Notes: generated from the letters alone by a model not told the origin. Positions 1-5,121 are shown, numbered from the stretch's first letter. The stretch: DNA of 5,436 nucleotides from Candidatus Nomurabacteria bacterium (GCA_943356395.1 CALRFC010000046.1:1-5436); one strand, 5' to 3'. Numbers and translations are program-made.

Positions 1-562
1 CAAGAAAGCCGAGACGGTGTGCGCCGGAAATGATCGACGAGAGCCGGTCGATGACGATCTTGTTCTGGTGATAATTGATCTTGTCGATGATGTTCGTTCC
101 GCCGGAAGAGAGCGCCGTGCTGTTCTCGAGATACTTCGCGATGCTCTCGTACGAGGCGGTATCTTTTGCGCGAACCTTGAGCGTGGCGCCGAGCGGATTG
201 CCCGCGAGCTCGTCGAGCGCTTGGATCGTCAGGTAGTCGTCTTGATGGCGCGCGCGGAAATCCGAGAGTGCCTGATCGCGCGACGCATACGCGACTTCTT
301 TGACTTCCGGCAATTTCTCAAGCTTGGATTTGACGGAAAGAACGTCTCCCTCGGCGGCGTCGGTGGTGAAATAGACCGTGACATCGACTTTGTTCTTGAT
401 GTCATTCAAGGAATTTTCGAGAACCGCTTGCGTCAGAAAAATCGAGGTCAGGACGGAGAGCGTGATCGTGAACACCAAGATCGACGCCATGGAAACCGTC
501 CCGTTGCGCCAGAAATTTATGAACCCCGATCGTATAATTCTTTTTAGATCTAAAATTTTCAT
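1..562 (-). CDS. ftsX: Cell division protein FtsX, N-terminal part (runs off the window)
   Basis: FtsX is the membrane subunit of the FtsEX ABC-type complex, which passes ATP-driven signals to peptidoglycan hydrolases outside the cell during division. The first 187 codons are present, against about 300 in the family. The ATG at 562-560 gives MKILDLKRIIRSG, then a cytoplasmic stretch with FWRNGTVSMASI, the usual FtsX signature just before the first membrane helix (about residues 24-47). The extracellular domain follows (about 50-178), with VDVTVYF, LEKLPEVKEVAYASRDQAL and NPLGATLKV, all typical of FtsX. The later membrane helices lie beyond position 1. The start fits because it restores the N-terminal basic segment and falls exactly where the upstream repeat ends; the internal ATG at residue 25 would remove part of the first helix. 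No Shine-Dalgarno sequence is visible: upstream is only the heptamer repeat. It follows ftsE as expected. Confidence 0.93.
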   Translation of the reverse strand, partial: MKILDLKRIIRSGFINFWRNGTVSMASILVFTITLSVLTSIFLTQAVLENSLNDIKNKVDVTVYFTTDAAEGDVLSVKSKLEKLPEVKEVAYASRDQALSDFRARHQDDYLTIQALDELAGNPLGATLKVRAKDTASYESIAKYLENSTALSSGGTNIIDKINYHQNKIVIDRLSSIISGAHRLGFL

Positions 563-625
563 ATTCTATATTCTATGTTCTATGTTCTATGTTTTATGTT
601 TTATGTTTTATGTTTTATGTTCTAT
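563..625. repeat. 7-bp tandem repeat filling the ftsE-ftsX gap
   Basis: Nine consecutive heptamers read on the plus strand: two ATTCTAT, two GTTCTAT, four GTTTTAT, one GTTCTAT. A degenerate tenth unit may lie at 556-562, overlapping the ftsX start. On the transcribed strand the units read ATAGAAC or ATAAAAC. The array starts next to the ftsE stop codon (630-628) and ends on the base before the ftsX ATG, so it makes up essentially the whole intergenic region. Copies differ only at the first and fourth bases, as expected from slipped-strand expansion followed by point changes. Confidence 0.95.
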
Positions 626-627
626 GT

Positions 628-1317
628 TTATTCTTTCTTTCCCTTCTTCTTACCCTTATCATCGCTTATCACGCGCCCTTTTTCAAGCGTGACGACGCGA
701 CCGCCGACCGAATCGATGACGCCGCTATTGTGCGTCGTCAGGATTACGGTCGTGCCGAGATCGTTGATCTTCTTCAGTATTTGGACGACATCGTAGGTGT
801 TTGCGGGATCGAGATTGCCCGTCGGCTCGTCGGCGATGATCACTTCCGGCTGATTGATAATCGCGCGCGCTATAGCGAGGCGCTGTTTTTCTCCGCCCGA
901 CATCTGATGCGGAAACTGGAAAATCTTGTTCTCGAGCCCGACGAGCTCAAGCACATGCGGGACATCCGATTCGATTTCTTCGTCGGTCTTGCCCGCCGCT
1001 TCCATGGCGAAAGCGATATTCTCGTAGGCGGTCTTGTTGGGCAGGAGGCGGAAATCTTGGAAAATGACACCGATCTTCCGGCGGAATTCGGTGATTTCGC
1101 GCGAACGCAGATGCGCGATATCGATGTCGTTGAAATACACTTGGCCGAATGTCGGACGCTCTTCGGCAAGAATCAATTTTGCGAGCGTTGTTTTGCCGGC
1201 GCCGGAATGTCCGACAACCGAGACGAATTCGCCCTTCTCTATCGAGAGGGTTACATCTTCGAGCGACGGCTCGTGCGCGGTCGGATACAATTTTGTGATG
1301 TTGTTGAAGGAAATCAT
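628..1317 (-). CDS. ftsE: Cell division ATP-binding protein FtsE
   Basis: FtsE is the cytoplasmic ATPase of the FtsEX complex. The 229-residue protein has a full ABC ATPase set: Walker A GHSGAGKTT (residues 36-44), Q-loop VIFQDFRLLP (Gln87), signature MSGGEKQRLAIARA (139-152), Walker B VIIADEP (159-165) followed by the D-loop NLD, and the switch His196 in LTTHN. The N-terminus ISFNNITKLYP and the RLLPNKTAYENIAFA stretch are FtsE-like. I chose the ATG at 1317-1315, which matches the usual FtsE N-terminus; an in-frame TTG at 1347 would add ten unconserved residues and has no ribosome binding site either. The C-terminus is a basic tail (KGKKKGKKE) coded by a purine-rich run next to the heptamer repeat; FtsE proteins usually end soon after the core, so the tail is probably lineage-specific. 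The protein lies between prfB and ftsX, a common bacterial order. Confidence 0.96.
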   Translation of the reverse strand: MISFNNITKLYPTAHEPSLEDVTLSIEKGEFVSVVGHSGAGKTTLAKLILAEERPTFGQVYFNDIDIAHLRSREITEFRRKIGVIFQDFRLLPNKTAYENIAFAMEAAGKTDEEIESDVPHVLELVGLENKIFQFPHQMSGGEKQRLAIARAIINQPEVIIADEPTGNLDPANTYDVVQILKKINDLGTTVILTTHNSGVIDSVGGRVVTLEKGRVISDDKGKKKGKKE

Positions 1318-1424
1318 GTGAAAAAAGTGCGAAGGCAAAAGTGACAAGCGGACAGGAGCAAAAAATCTTTCGGTTCAAGGATTCATCCTGTTCGCTGTTC
1401 CCTACTGCCTTCTCACTTTTTCAT
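1318..1424. repeat. Long imperfect palindrome spanning the prfB-ftsE gap
   Basis: The two halves of the gap are inverted copies of each other. The outer arm 1319-1337 (GTG, C, GAAGGCA core) pairs with 1406-1423 with one bulged A and one C/T mismatch. The next arm, 1338-1357, faces an equal 20-base stretch with several mismatches and then a run of ten pairs ending in ACAGGA/TCCTGT. An inner stem AATCTT/AGGATT closes on a loop of about 8 bases. In all, roughly 38 of the bases in each arm can pair. The structure starts at the prfB stop codon and ends on the base before the ftsE ATG. In the minus-strand transcript its last arm carries six U, so it could act as a terminator or attenuator; it could also be a small palindromic repeat element. 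Confidence 0.8.
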
Positions 1425-2302
1425 TATATCTTTTTTTCCGCTTCAATGAAAGCGTCGAGGTCGCCTTCGTCCAAGACTCCTTTCGTGTCCGAGGTCTCCA
1501 CGCCAGTGCGCAGGTCTTTCACCAGCTTGTACGGATGCAAGACATAATTCCTGATCTGATTTCCCCATTCGATTTCCGTCGATTTGCCGATCTGCATGCT
1601 CTCGACGAGCGTCTTGTGCTCTTCTTCGGCCTTTTTGAAGAGTTTGCCGCGCAGATATTCGAGCGCGCGGTCGCGGTTCGCCTCCTGACTGCGCTCTTCG
1701 CGCACGGAGACGGTGATGCCCGTCGGCTTGTGCGTGAGGCGCACGGCCGTCTCGCGCTTGTTCACATTCTGACCGCCCGGACCGCCGGCTTTGGAGCTTT
1801 CGAATTCGATGTCCGCGTCGTTCAATTCCGGCATGGCGGCTTTCGGGATTTTCGGAATGACTTCAACGAGTGCGAAAGAAGTGTTTCTCTTCTGCTTGGC
1901 GTTGAAAGGCGAAACGCGCACGAGCCGGTGCACGCCGTTCTCGCCCTTGAGCGTCCCGTAGGCATTCTTGTCGAGGACTTCGAGCGAGATATTCCGGTAG
2001 CCGCGCTGGTCGTTCATGTTTTCGTGCAGAATCTTGTGGGAAAAATTCTTGCGCGCGAAATATTTCGAATACATCTCGAAAAGCATGCGCGCGAAATCCT
2101 CGGCGTCGTCTCCGCCGGCGCCGGCGATGATGGTCATGATCGCCGGCGACTTGTCAAACGCGGCAACGCCTTCTTTCTTGTCCTTCAATTCCGAAAGCTC
2201 GCGGATCATGGCTTGCGCGCGCGCCTTGTCGCTCCAAAAATCCCCCGCCATCATGGCATTTTCGATTTCGCGTATTCGATTTTCGATTTCGTTCGTATCC
2301 AT
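1424..2302 (-). CDS. prfB: Peptide chain release factor 2 (RF2), shortened domain 1
   Basis: RF2 recognises UAA and UGA stop codons in the ribosomal A site and triggers peptide release. The RF2-specific tripeptide SPF is at residues 131-133 within VHRLVRVSPFNAKQKRNTSF, and the catalytic GGQ is at 176-178 in KAGGPGGQNVNK. The C-terminal part (WGNQIRNYVLHPY, KDLRTGVET, LDAFIEA) is well conserved. The protein has 292 residues; E. coli RF2 has 365, with SPF near 205 and GGQ near 250, so about 74 residues are missing, all before the AGAGG strand at 60-64. A first helix like that of RF2 (EIENAMMAGDFWSDKARAQ) remains, so the loss is internal to domain 1. No programmed +1 frameshift is needed: an in-frame TAA lies 22 nt upstream and the frame is open from ATG. 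The ATG is 5 nt after the deacylase stop and has no Shine-Dalgarno sequence, suggesting translational coupling. Confidence 0.96.
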   Translation of the reverse strand: MDTNEIENRIREIENAMMAGDFWSDKARAQAMIRELSELKDKKEGVAAFDKSPAIMTIIAGAGGDDAEDFARMLFEMYSKYFARKNFSHKILHENMNDQRGYRNISLEVLDKNAYGTLKGENGVHRLVRVSPFNAKQKRNTSFALVEVIPKIPKAAMPELNDADIEFESSKAGGPGGQNVNKRETAVRLTHKPTGITVSVREERSQEANRDRALEYLRGKLFKKAEEEHKTLVESMQIGKSTEIEWGNQIRNYVLHPYKLVKDLRTGVETSDTKGVLDEGDLDAFIEAEKKI

Positions 2303-2307
2303 ACAGA

Positions 2308-3129
2308 TTATTTTTTCACAATTTTACCCAAAAGACACGCTTCCGCGCCGATCGCCTGATTCTTTCTCGGGAAGATGATACATTCGTTTTTTCGCGCTCG
2401 TATCTTTTTTTCGCCGTCGGTTGCAAACACCCTTCCGGCAGGAAGCATTTCAAAATTCCGATACTCTTTAGAGAATGTGAAGTTGTTCGTCTCGGCCTTG
2501 AAAACGCGGAAGACTCTTATGATCTTTTTTATTTTCGCTTCCGGCTTTCTGCCGTCTTTGAGACCGAAATGGGTCAAGAATTTCAAGACTTGGCGCTTGG
2601 CGAAATCCTTGTATTCTTCTGCTTTCGGGATCGGTCCGCATTCGAGACACACGGCCGGCTTTTTCAAATTTTCCATATAACCGTCGGTCGCGCCGGGCTC
2701 CAAATCATTCCAGCCGTAGGAAATGAGATCAACATCAAAAATCGAGGCGAGCTTCGAATCTCCGGTTCCGCAAATCGCGAACGGCTTCCCTTTCGGATCG
2801 CTGAAAGCGTGCAGATCGAGAAGCGCGTCGCAGTCGTCCAATATTTTCATGAGCTTGCGCGCAATCTTGTCTTCGAGCGCCCGCCCTTTGTTGCCTTTCA
2901 AAAAACGGCGATTCAGATTCTTTTCCAAAAAACGCTTATTCTTTTCGAGTGCGAGCGGATTGGCAATAACGAGATAGAGCGTGCCGGCATCGATCTTTAT
3001 TTCTTTCATCAATTCTTTCACGGCCAAAACTCCGGCTCTTTCGTTGCCATGAATTCCGGAAAAGACTGCGACTATCTTGCCTCGTTTTTTGCCGCGGACT
3101 ATTTTTACTTTAGGAAGATAATCATTCAT
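2308..3129 (-). CDS. Succinylglutamate desuccinylase/aspartoacylase (AstE/AspA) family zinc deacylase
   Basis: This family consists of M14-like zinc hydrolases that remove acyl groups from amino-acid-type substrates. The 273-residue protein shows the zinc ligands in GIHGNE (His27, Glu30) and DLHAF (His107), and the catalytic glutamate in CLECG (Glu163). Between them is the family's substrate-binding block: ANPLA (56-60) then NKRFLEKNLNRRF (64-76). The C-terminal part (about 195-273) forms a separate basic, beta-rich stretch, as in family members with an added small domain. It has no signal peptide, so it is probably cytoplasmic. The substrate cannot be read from the sequence: no other arginine-succinyltransferase (AST) pathway gene is here, so the name astE is not justified. 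It is the first gene of a run with prfB, ftsE and ftsX. The ATG at 3129-3127 lies about 40 nt after the upstream terminator; I see no convincing promoter or Shine-Dalgarno sequence. Confidence 0.85.
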   Translation of the reverse strand: MNDYLPKVKIVRGKKRGKIVAVFSGIHGNERAGVLAVKELMKEIKIDAGTLYLVIANPLALEKNKRFLEKNLNRRFLKGNKGRALEDKIARKLMKILDDCDALLDLHAFSDPKGKPFAICGTGDSKLASIFDVDLISYGWNDLEPGATDGYMENLKKPAVCLECGPIPKAEEYKDFAKRQVLKFLTHFGLKDGRKPEAKIKKIIRVFRVFKAETNNFTFSKEYRNFEMLPAGRVFATDGEKKIRARKNECIIFPRKNQAIGAEACLLGKIVKK

Positions 3130-3168
3130 CGGTCGGATACAGACATACTACTATTAAAAACGCAAATT

Positions 3169-3198
3169 AAAAAGGAGCGTTTTGGCGCTCCATTTTTT
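3169..3198 (-). terminator. Intrinsic terminator of the GNAT gene
   Basis: A perfect 6-bp GC-rich stem, GGAGCG (3174-3179) and CGCTCC (3186-3191), encloses a 6-base loop. In the minus-strand transcript the stem is followed by UUUUUAAUUU, 3 to 32 nt past the GNAT stop codon. A T run also follows the stem on the plus strand, so it could act both ways, but no plus-strand gene needs it. Confidence 0.88.
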
Positions 3199-3200
3199 GA

Positions 3201-3770
3201 TTACATCGCGTGAACATATTCGGGAAAAATCCAAGCGCACCCGGAAAACCGAGGGCAAAGCTTGCAGTCGTCTTTTTCTTCACATCGAAGACAAAGGAGT
3301 TCGCGGAGCTCGCCGTATTCATCGTTCTCTTCCATAAGCACTCCTTGAACGGAACGGAAGGCTTTTTGCACGACTGGATTGCTGCTGATGCTGACCGGAA
3401 GCCAATTCTTTTCGTGCGAATGCCGGAGTCTTTCATTGATCAAGAGCGAGCCGATATGATGACCGCGATGCTCCGGATCTACGAAATTCGTTCCGAGTTC
3501 GACGACCCGTCTGCCTTTCAGTCGCGGTTCGGATTTGTCTCCGGTCCGCGGCAAGAATATTCCCGCGGCGGCGATCTGGCTTCCGTTATCGCTGAAAGCA
3601 AAGATCGCCATGAGAAGCGTTTCCTTCATCTCGTCCATAGACAATGGGAGCATGTGCTTTTCCGTAAAAGTCTTCTCCGACCACCATCTGAAAAGTGAAT
3701 GTGTTTCTATGTCTACGCTTTTGTCTTGATCGAAATCAAAAATGACTGTTCGTGGTATTTCTTGTGACAT
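3201..3770 (-). CDS. GNAT-family N-acetyltransferase with a C-terminal cysteine cluster
   Basis: GNAT enzymes transfer acyl groups from acyl-CoA to amines or other acceptors. The central part of this 189-residue protein has the fold's marks: strand 4 ELGTNFVDPEHRGHHIGSLL (91-110) with the CoA pyrophosphate-binding loop RGHHIG, and SSNPVVQKAFRSVQGV (129-144), which matches the SNP-x-A-F-x-x-x-G motif of strand 5/helix 4. One usual glycine of the R-x-x-G-x-G loop is His105. After the core comes CLRCEEKDDCKLC and a fifth cysteine (160, 163, 169, 172, 178), spaced C-x2-C-x5-C-x2-C-x5-C. This resembles a small zinc-binding or Fe-S motif and is unusual for a GNAT. The acceptor substrate is unknown. 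The gene stands alone between two terminators and probably has its own promoter. The ATG at 3770-3768 has no Shine-Dalgarno sequence; the next in-frame Met is residue 40, too far in. Confidence 0.8.
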   Translation of the reverse strand: MSQEIPRTVIFDFDQDKSVDIETHSLFRWWSEKTFTEKHMLPLSMDEMKETLLMAIFAFSDNGSQIAAAGIFLPRTGDKSEPRLKGRRVVELGTNFVDPEHRGHHIGSLLINERLRHSHEKNWLPVSISSNPVVQKAFRSVQGVLMEENDEYGELRELLCLRCEEKDDCKLCPRFSGCAWIFPEYVHAM

Positions 3771-3798
3771 GGTAAAAGTTTATTTTGTTTTGAAAATG

Positions 3799-3823
3799 AA
3801 AAAGCCAGTTTTCCTGACTTTTT
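3799..3823 (-). terminator. Intrinsic terminator between the arginase-like gene and the GNAT gene
   Basis: Ten-base arms AAAAAGCCAG (3799-3808) and CTGACTTTTT (3814-3823) enclose a 5-base loop. The single imperfect pair is a G-U wobble in the minus-strand RNA but a C-A mismatch in the plus-strand RNA, so it suits minus-strand transcription. The loop reads GAAAA and the 3' arm ends in a U5 tract. It lies 105 nt past the arginase-like stop and 28 nt before the GNAT start, so it could end the first transcript or act in the leader of the second. Confidence 0.8.
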
Positions 3824-3887
3824 TGAACATAGTTATTGCTCGTTATAAATGGTAGCAGAAAGACGATTTCGGGCAACAAGATATTCT

Positions 3888-3916
3888 ATAAGACAATAAA
3901 CATATTGTTCTGTCAA
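3888..3916 (-). promoter_or_regulatory. Possible sigma-70 type promoter upstream of the GNAT gene
   Basis: Reading the minus strand, a perfect TTGACA (3916-3911) is followed after 17 bases by TCTTAT (3893-3888), 10 of 12 matches to the consensus. The spacer contains a perfect inverted repeat, ACAATA and TATTGT around 4 bases (3893-3908), which could be an operator or chance in AT-rich DNA. The predicted transcript start near 3881 lies about 60 nt before the terminator at 3799-3823, so a start here would give either a short RNA or a leader that must read through to reach the GNAT gene. Confidence 0.4.
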
Positions 3917-3927
3917 AGATGCCTCTG

Positions 3928-4821
3928 TCAACCCAAAAATTCCGATATCACTTCTTGCGCGAGGGCGGTTGTTTCGGCACTGCCGTCTTTTTTCGGATTG
4001 ACTTCGACCAGATCGAGCGAAGAAATCTTTCCGCTTTCCTTCAAAACGCGGATTATGTCAAAAATCATCTCCTTGCCGAAGCCGGCGGGATTTGGCGTGC
4101 CCGTCGCACGGACAAGATCGGTGTTGAAGACATCGATATCGAAAGAAACATGCACTGCATCGTGCGCCATAGAGAAAGCGAGGAGCTTCTCGTATGAATC
4201 CTGTTTTGCCGCGCCTGCAAATTTCTCCGAAGGAAAAATTTGCACATTGTTTTTGGAAAGGAAATTTATTTCTTCCTCTTCCAGAAGCAGATTGCCGATG
4301 AAAACAAGCTGGTCTCCGTTGAAAGAGACATCGATGGCTTTTTCGATTTCCGAATCGTCGTACTCGCTCCAAAAAGGCCGAAGCCACATGCCGTGATAAT
4401 TTCCGGTCGGGCTCGTCCCTTTCAGATGGATGTCGCCATGCGAATCAAACATGATGACGCCGAGATTCTTGCCTTTCATGATCCGCGCCATCGAAAGGAG
4501 AGACGCCGATGCGATGCTGTGGTCGCCGCCGACGGTGAGAACGAACGGCGAATCATTTTCCCTGAATGCATTCTCGATTTTTCTCGCGAGGTCGTTCGTC
4601 TCCTCGCCGATGCGACCATAGTACTCTTCTTCCGAAACCGCTTCCGGAAGAGAGAAAGAGAAATCTATGAGCCGAGGATTCCCGATTTTTTGCAAAAAAT
4701 CCGGCGACAGCACCGTTTCCGGCCCGTCTTCGACGCCGATGTTGAGCTCGGTTCCGCCGTGCGGAATATACTTCATGCCGAGGCGGGATTTGGCTTTGAT
4801 TGCAAGGATTTTTCTGCTCAT
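3928..4821 (-). CDS. Arginase/agmatinase (ureohydrolase) family protein, arginase-like
   Basis: Ureohydrolases use two Mn ions to cleave guanidino compounds: arginase gives ornithine and urea, agmatinase gives putrescine and urea. All six metal ligands are visible in this 297-residue protein: His101 in GGDHS, Asp126/His128/Asp130 in DSHGDIH, and Asp228/Asp230 in SFDIDVF. TGNYHGM (139-145) corresponds to the SGNLHG segment of arginase, including its catalytic His141 (here His143), and Glu273 in EVNP matches arginase Glu277. It is thus nearer arginase than agmatinase. Two substrate-contact sites differ: the residue matching Asn130 is His132, and the GLRDVD segment that supplies Asp183 is replaced by GNLLLEEEE (176-184), so the substrate may not be arginine. 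The ATG at 4821-4819 keeps the first strand (KILAIKA); the later Met16 would cut it. The stop is TGA. It is a single-gene unit between argS and the GNAT gene, with a likely promoter just upstream. Confidence 0.87.
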   Translation of the reverse strand: MSRKILAIKAKSRLGMKYIPHGGTELNIGVEDGPETVLSPDFLQKIGNPRLIDFSFSLPEAVSEEEYYGRIGEETNDLARKIENAFRENDSPFVLTVGGDHSIASASLLSMARIMKGKNLGVIMFDSHGDIHLKGTSPTGNYHGMWLRPFWSEYDDSEIEKAIDVSFNGDQLVFIGNLLLEEEEINFLSKNNVQIFPSEKFAGAAKQDSYEKLLAFSMAHDAVHVSFDIDVFNTDLVRATGTPNPAGFGKEMIFDIIRVLKESGKISSLDLVEVNPKKDGSAETTALAQEVISEFLG

Positions 4822-4850
4822 AAGAGTTTTAGAAGCACATTACTTTTCCA

Positions 4851-4859
4851 ATCATACCA
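4851..4859 (-). promoter_or_regulatory. Extended -10 promoter for the arginase-like gene
   Basis: Reading the minus strand, TGG followed by TATGAT makes an extended -10 element (TG-N-TATGAT, one mismatch to TATAAT). No good -35 is seen 17 bases upstream, which is usual for extended -10 promoters. The predicted start near 4845 would give a leader of about 24 nt to the ATG at 4821, with no Shine-Dalgarno sequence in it. Confidence 0.5.
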
Positions 4860-4911
4860 CAAAAAAGCAGGAAGATGCTTATACATAATTTCTGATTTTT
4901 ATATTATTTCG

Positions 4912-4979
4912 CCCGCCCGAACCCAGCCCGACAGAGTCGTTCTGGCGGGGACTGAAGTATTGTCGTTTAGTCGGGCGGA
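4912..4979. other. GC-rich structured element able to fold as a three-way junction
   Basis: An outer 8-bp stem pairs CCGCCCGA (4913-4920) with TCGGGCGG (4971-4978). Inside it are two hairpins: CCCG-A-CAGA (4927-4935) with TCTG-G-CGGG (4941-4949), nine positions with one A-G mismatch around a 5-base loop, and ACTGAA (4951-4956) with TTTAGT (4966-4971) around a 9-base loop. An alternative pairing, GCCCGAC (4926-4932) with GTCGGGC (4970-4976), competes with the outer stem. It stands out from the AT-rich flanks on both sides. It holds no ORF of note. It could be a palindromic repeat of the REP/MITE kind, a remnant of a mobile element end, or a structured RNA; the sequence alone does not decide. 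Confidence 0.6.
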
Positions 4980-5012
4980 GATTTAGGATTTCGTGCTTCG
5001 GATTTATTTTTT

Positions 5013-5057
5013 ATTCGTATTATTCGTAGATTCGTGGCATTTCATTCGTAGCATTCG
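5013..5057. repeat. Interspersed ATTCGTA word repeat
   Basis: ATTCGTA occurs at 5013, 5022 and 5044, with shortened versions ATTCGT at 5030 and ATTCG at 5053, at spacings of 9, 8, 14 and 9 bases. The spacing is irregular, so it is not a simple tandem array. It lies just beyond the argS terminator, in DNA with no gene. Confidence 0.75.
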
Positions 5058-5064
5058 CATCGAG

Positions 5065-5079
5065 TGCGCCTTTGGCGCA
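5065..5079. other. Small perfect hairpin next to the argS terminator
   Basis: TGCGCC and GGCGCA form a perfect 6-bp stem with a 3-base loop. In the minus-strand RNA it follows directly on the U tract of the argS terminator, sharing its last U. It may back up termination or protect the RNA 3' end. Confidence 0.5.
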
Positions 5080-5106
5080 AAAAAAGGGTCTCAAATGAGA
5101 CCCTTT
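5079..5106 (-). terminator. Intrinsic terminator of argS
   Basis: A perfect 10-bp stem, AAAGGGTCTC (5083-5092) and GAGACCCTTT (5097-5106), has a 4-base loop. In the minus-strand transcript the hairpin is followed by a run of seven U (5085-5079, partly paired in the stem). It lies 15 nt past the argS stop codon. Confidence 0.9.
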
Positions 5107-5121
5107 AAAAACAAAAGACAC

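Noticed and set aside
17..1344. Plus-strand reading frames of 176 and 251 codons opposite ftsX and ftsE
   Set aside because: They are complements of well-conserved genes, show no family motifs, and the second begins inside the heptamer repeat, which supplies its repetitive MFYVLC-type start.
1318..1347. Upstream TTG start for ftsE at 1347
   Set aside because: The ten added residues are not FtsE-like, there is no ribosome binding site, and they would be coded by one arm of the palindrome.
2250..2330. Programmed +1 frameshift in prfB
   Set aside because: The frame is open from ATG to stop, with no internal TGA slip site, and a stop codon lies in frame just upstream.
1535..2359. Plus-strand 274-codon frame opposite prfB
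   Set aside because: It is the antisense of RF2, whose SPF and GGQ motifs are clear; the frame has no recognisable domain and is a product of GC-biased codon use.
3780..3830. A 16-codon reading frame (MFKKVRKTG start) before the GNAT gene
   Set aside because: It reads through the terminator hairpin, has no ribosome binding site, and its Lys/Phe content is what A- and T-runs give by chance. A leader peptide cannot be excluded but is not supported.
3928..3930. UGA recoded as an amino acid, as in Gracilibacteria/SR1
   Set aside because: TGA ends the arginase-like protein right after its normal C-terminus, no gene has an internal TGA, and RF2 is present.
4861..4880. Small hairpin AAGCA/TGCTT followed by a T run on the minus strand
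   Set aside because: A 5-bp AT-rich stem is too weak to call as a terminator, and it lies just upstream of the probable arginase promoter with no gene ending there.
4240..4986. Plus-strand 248-codon frame opposite the arginase-like gene
   Set aside because: It overlaps a gene with all metal ligands intact and runs on through the structured intergenic element; no family features.
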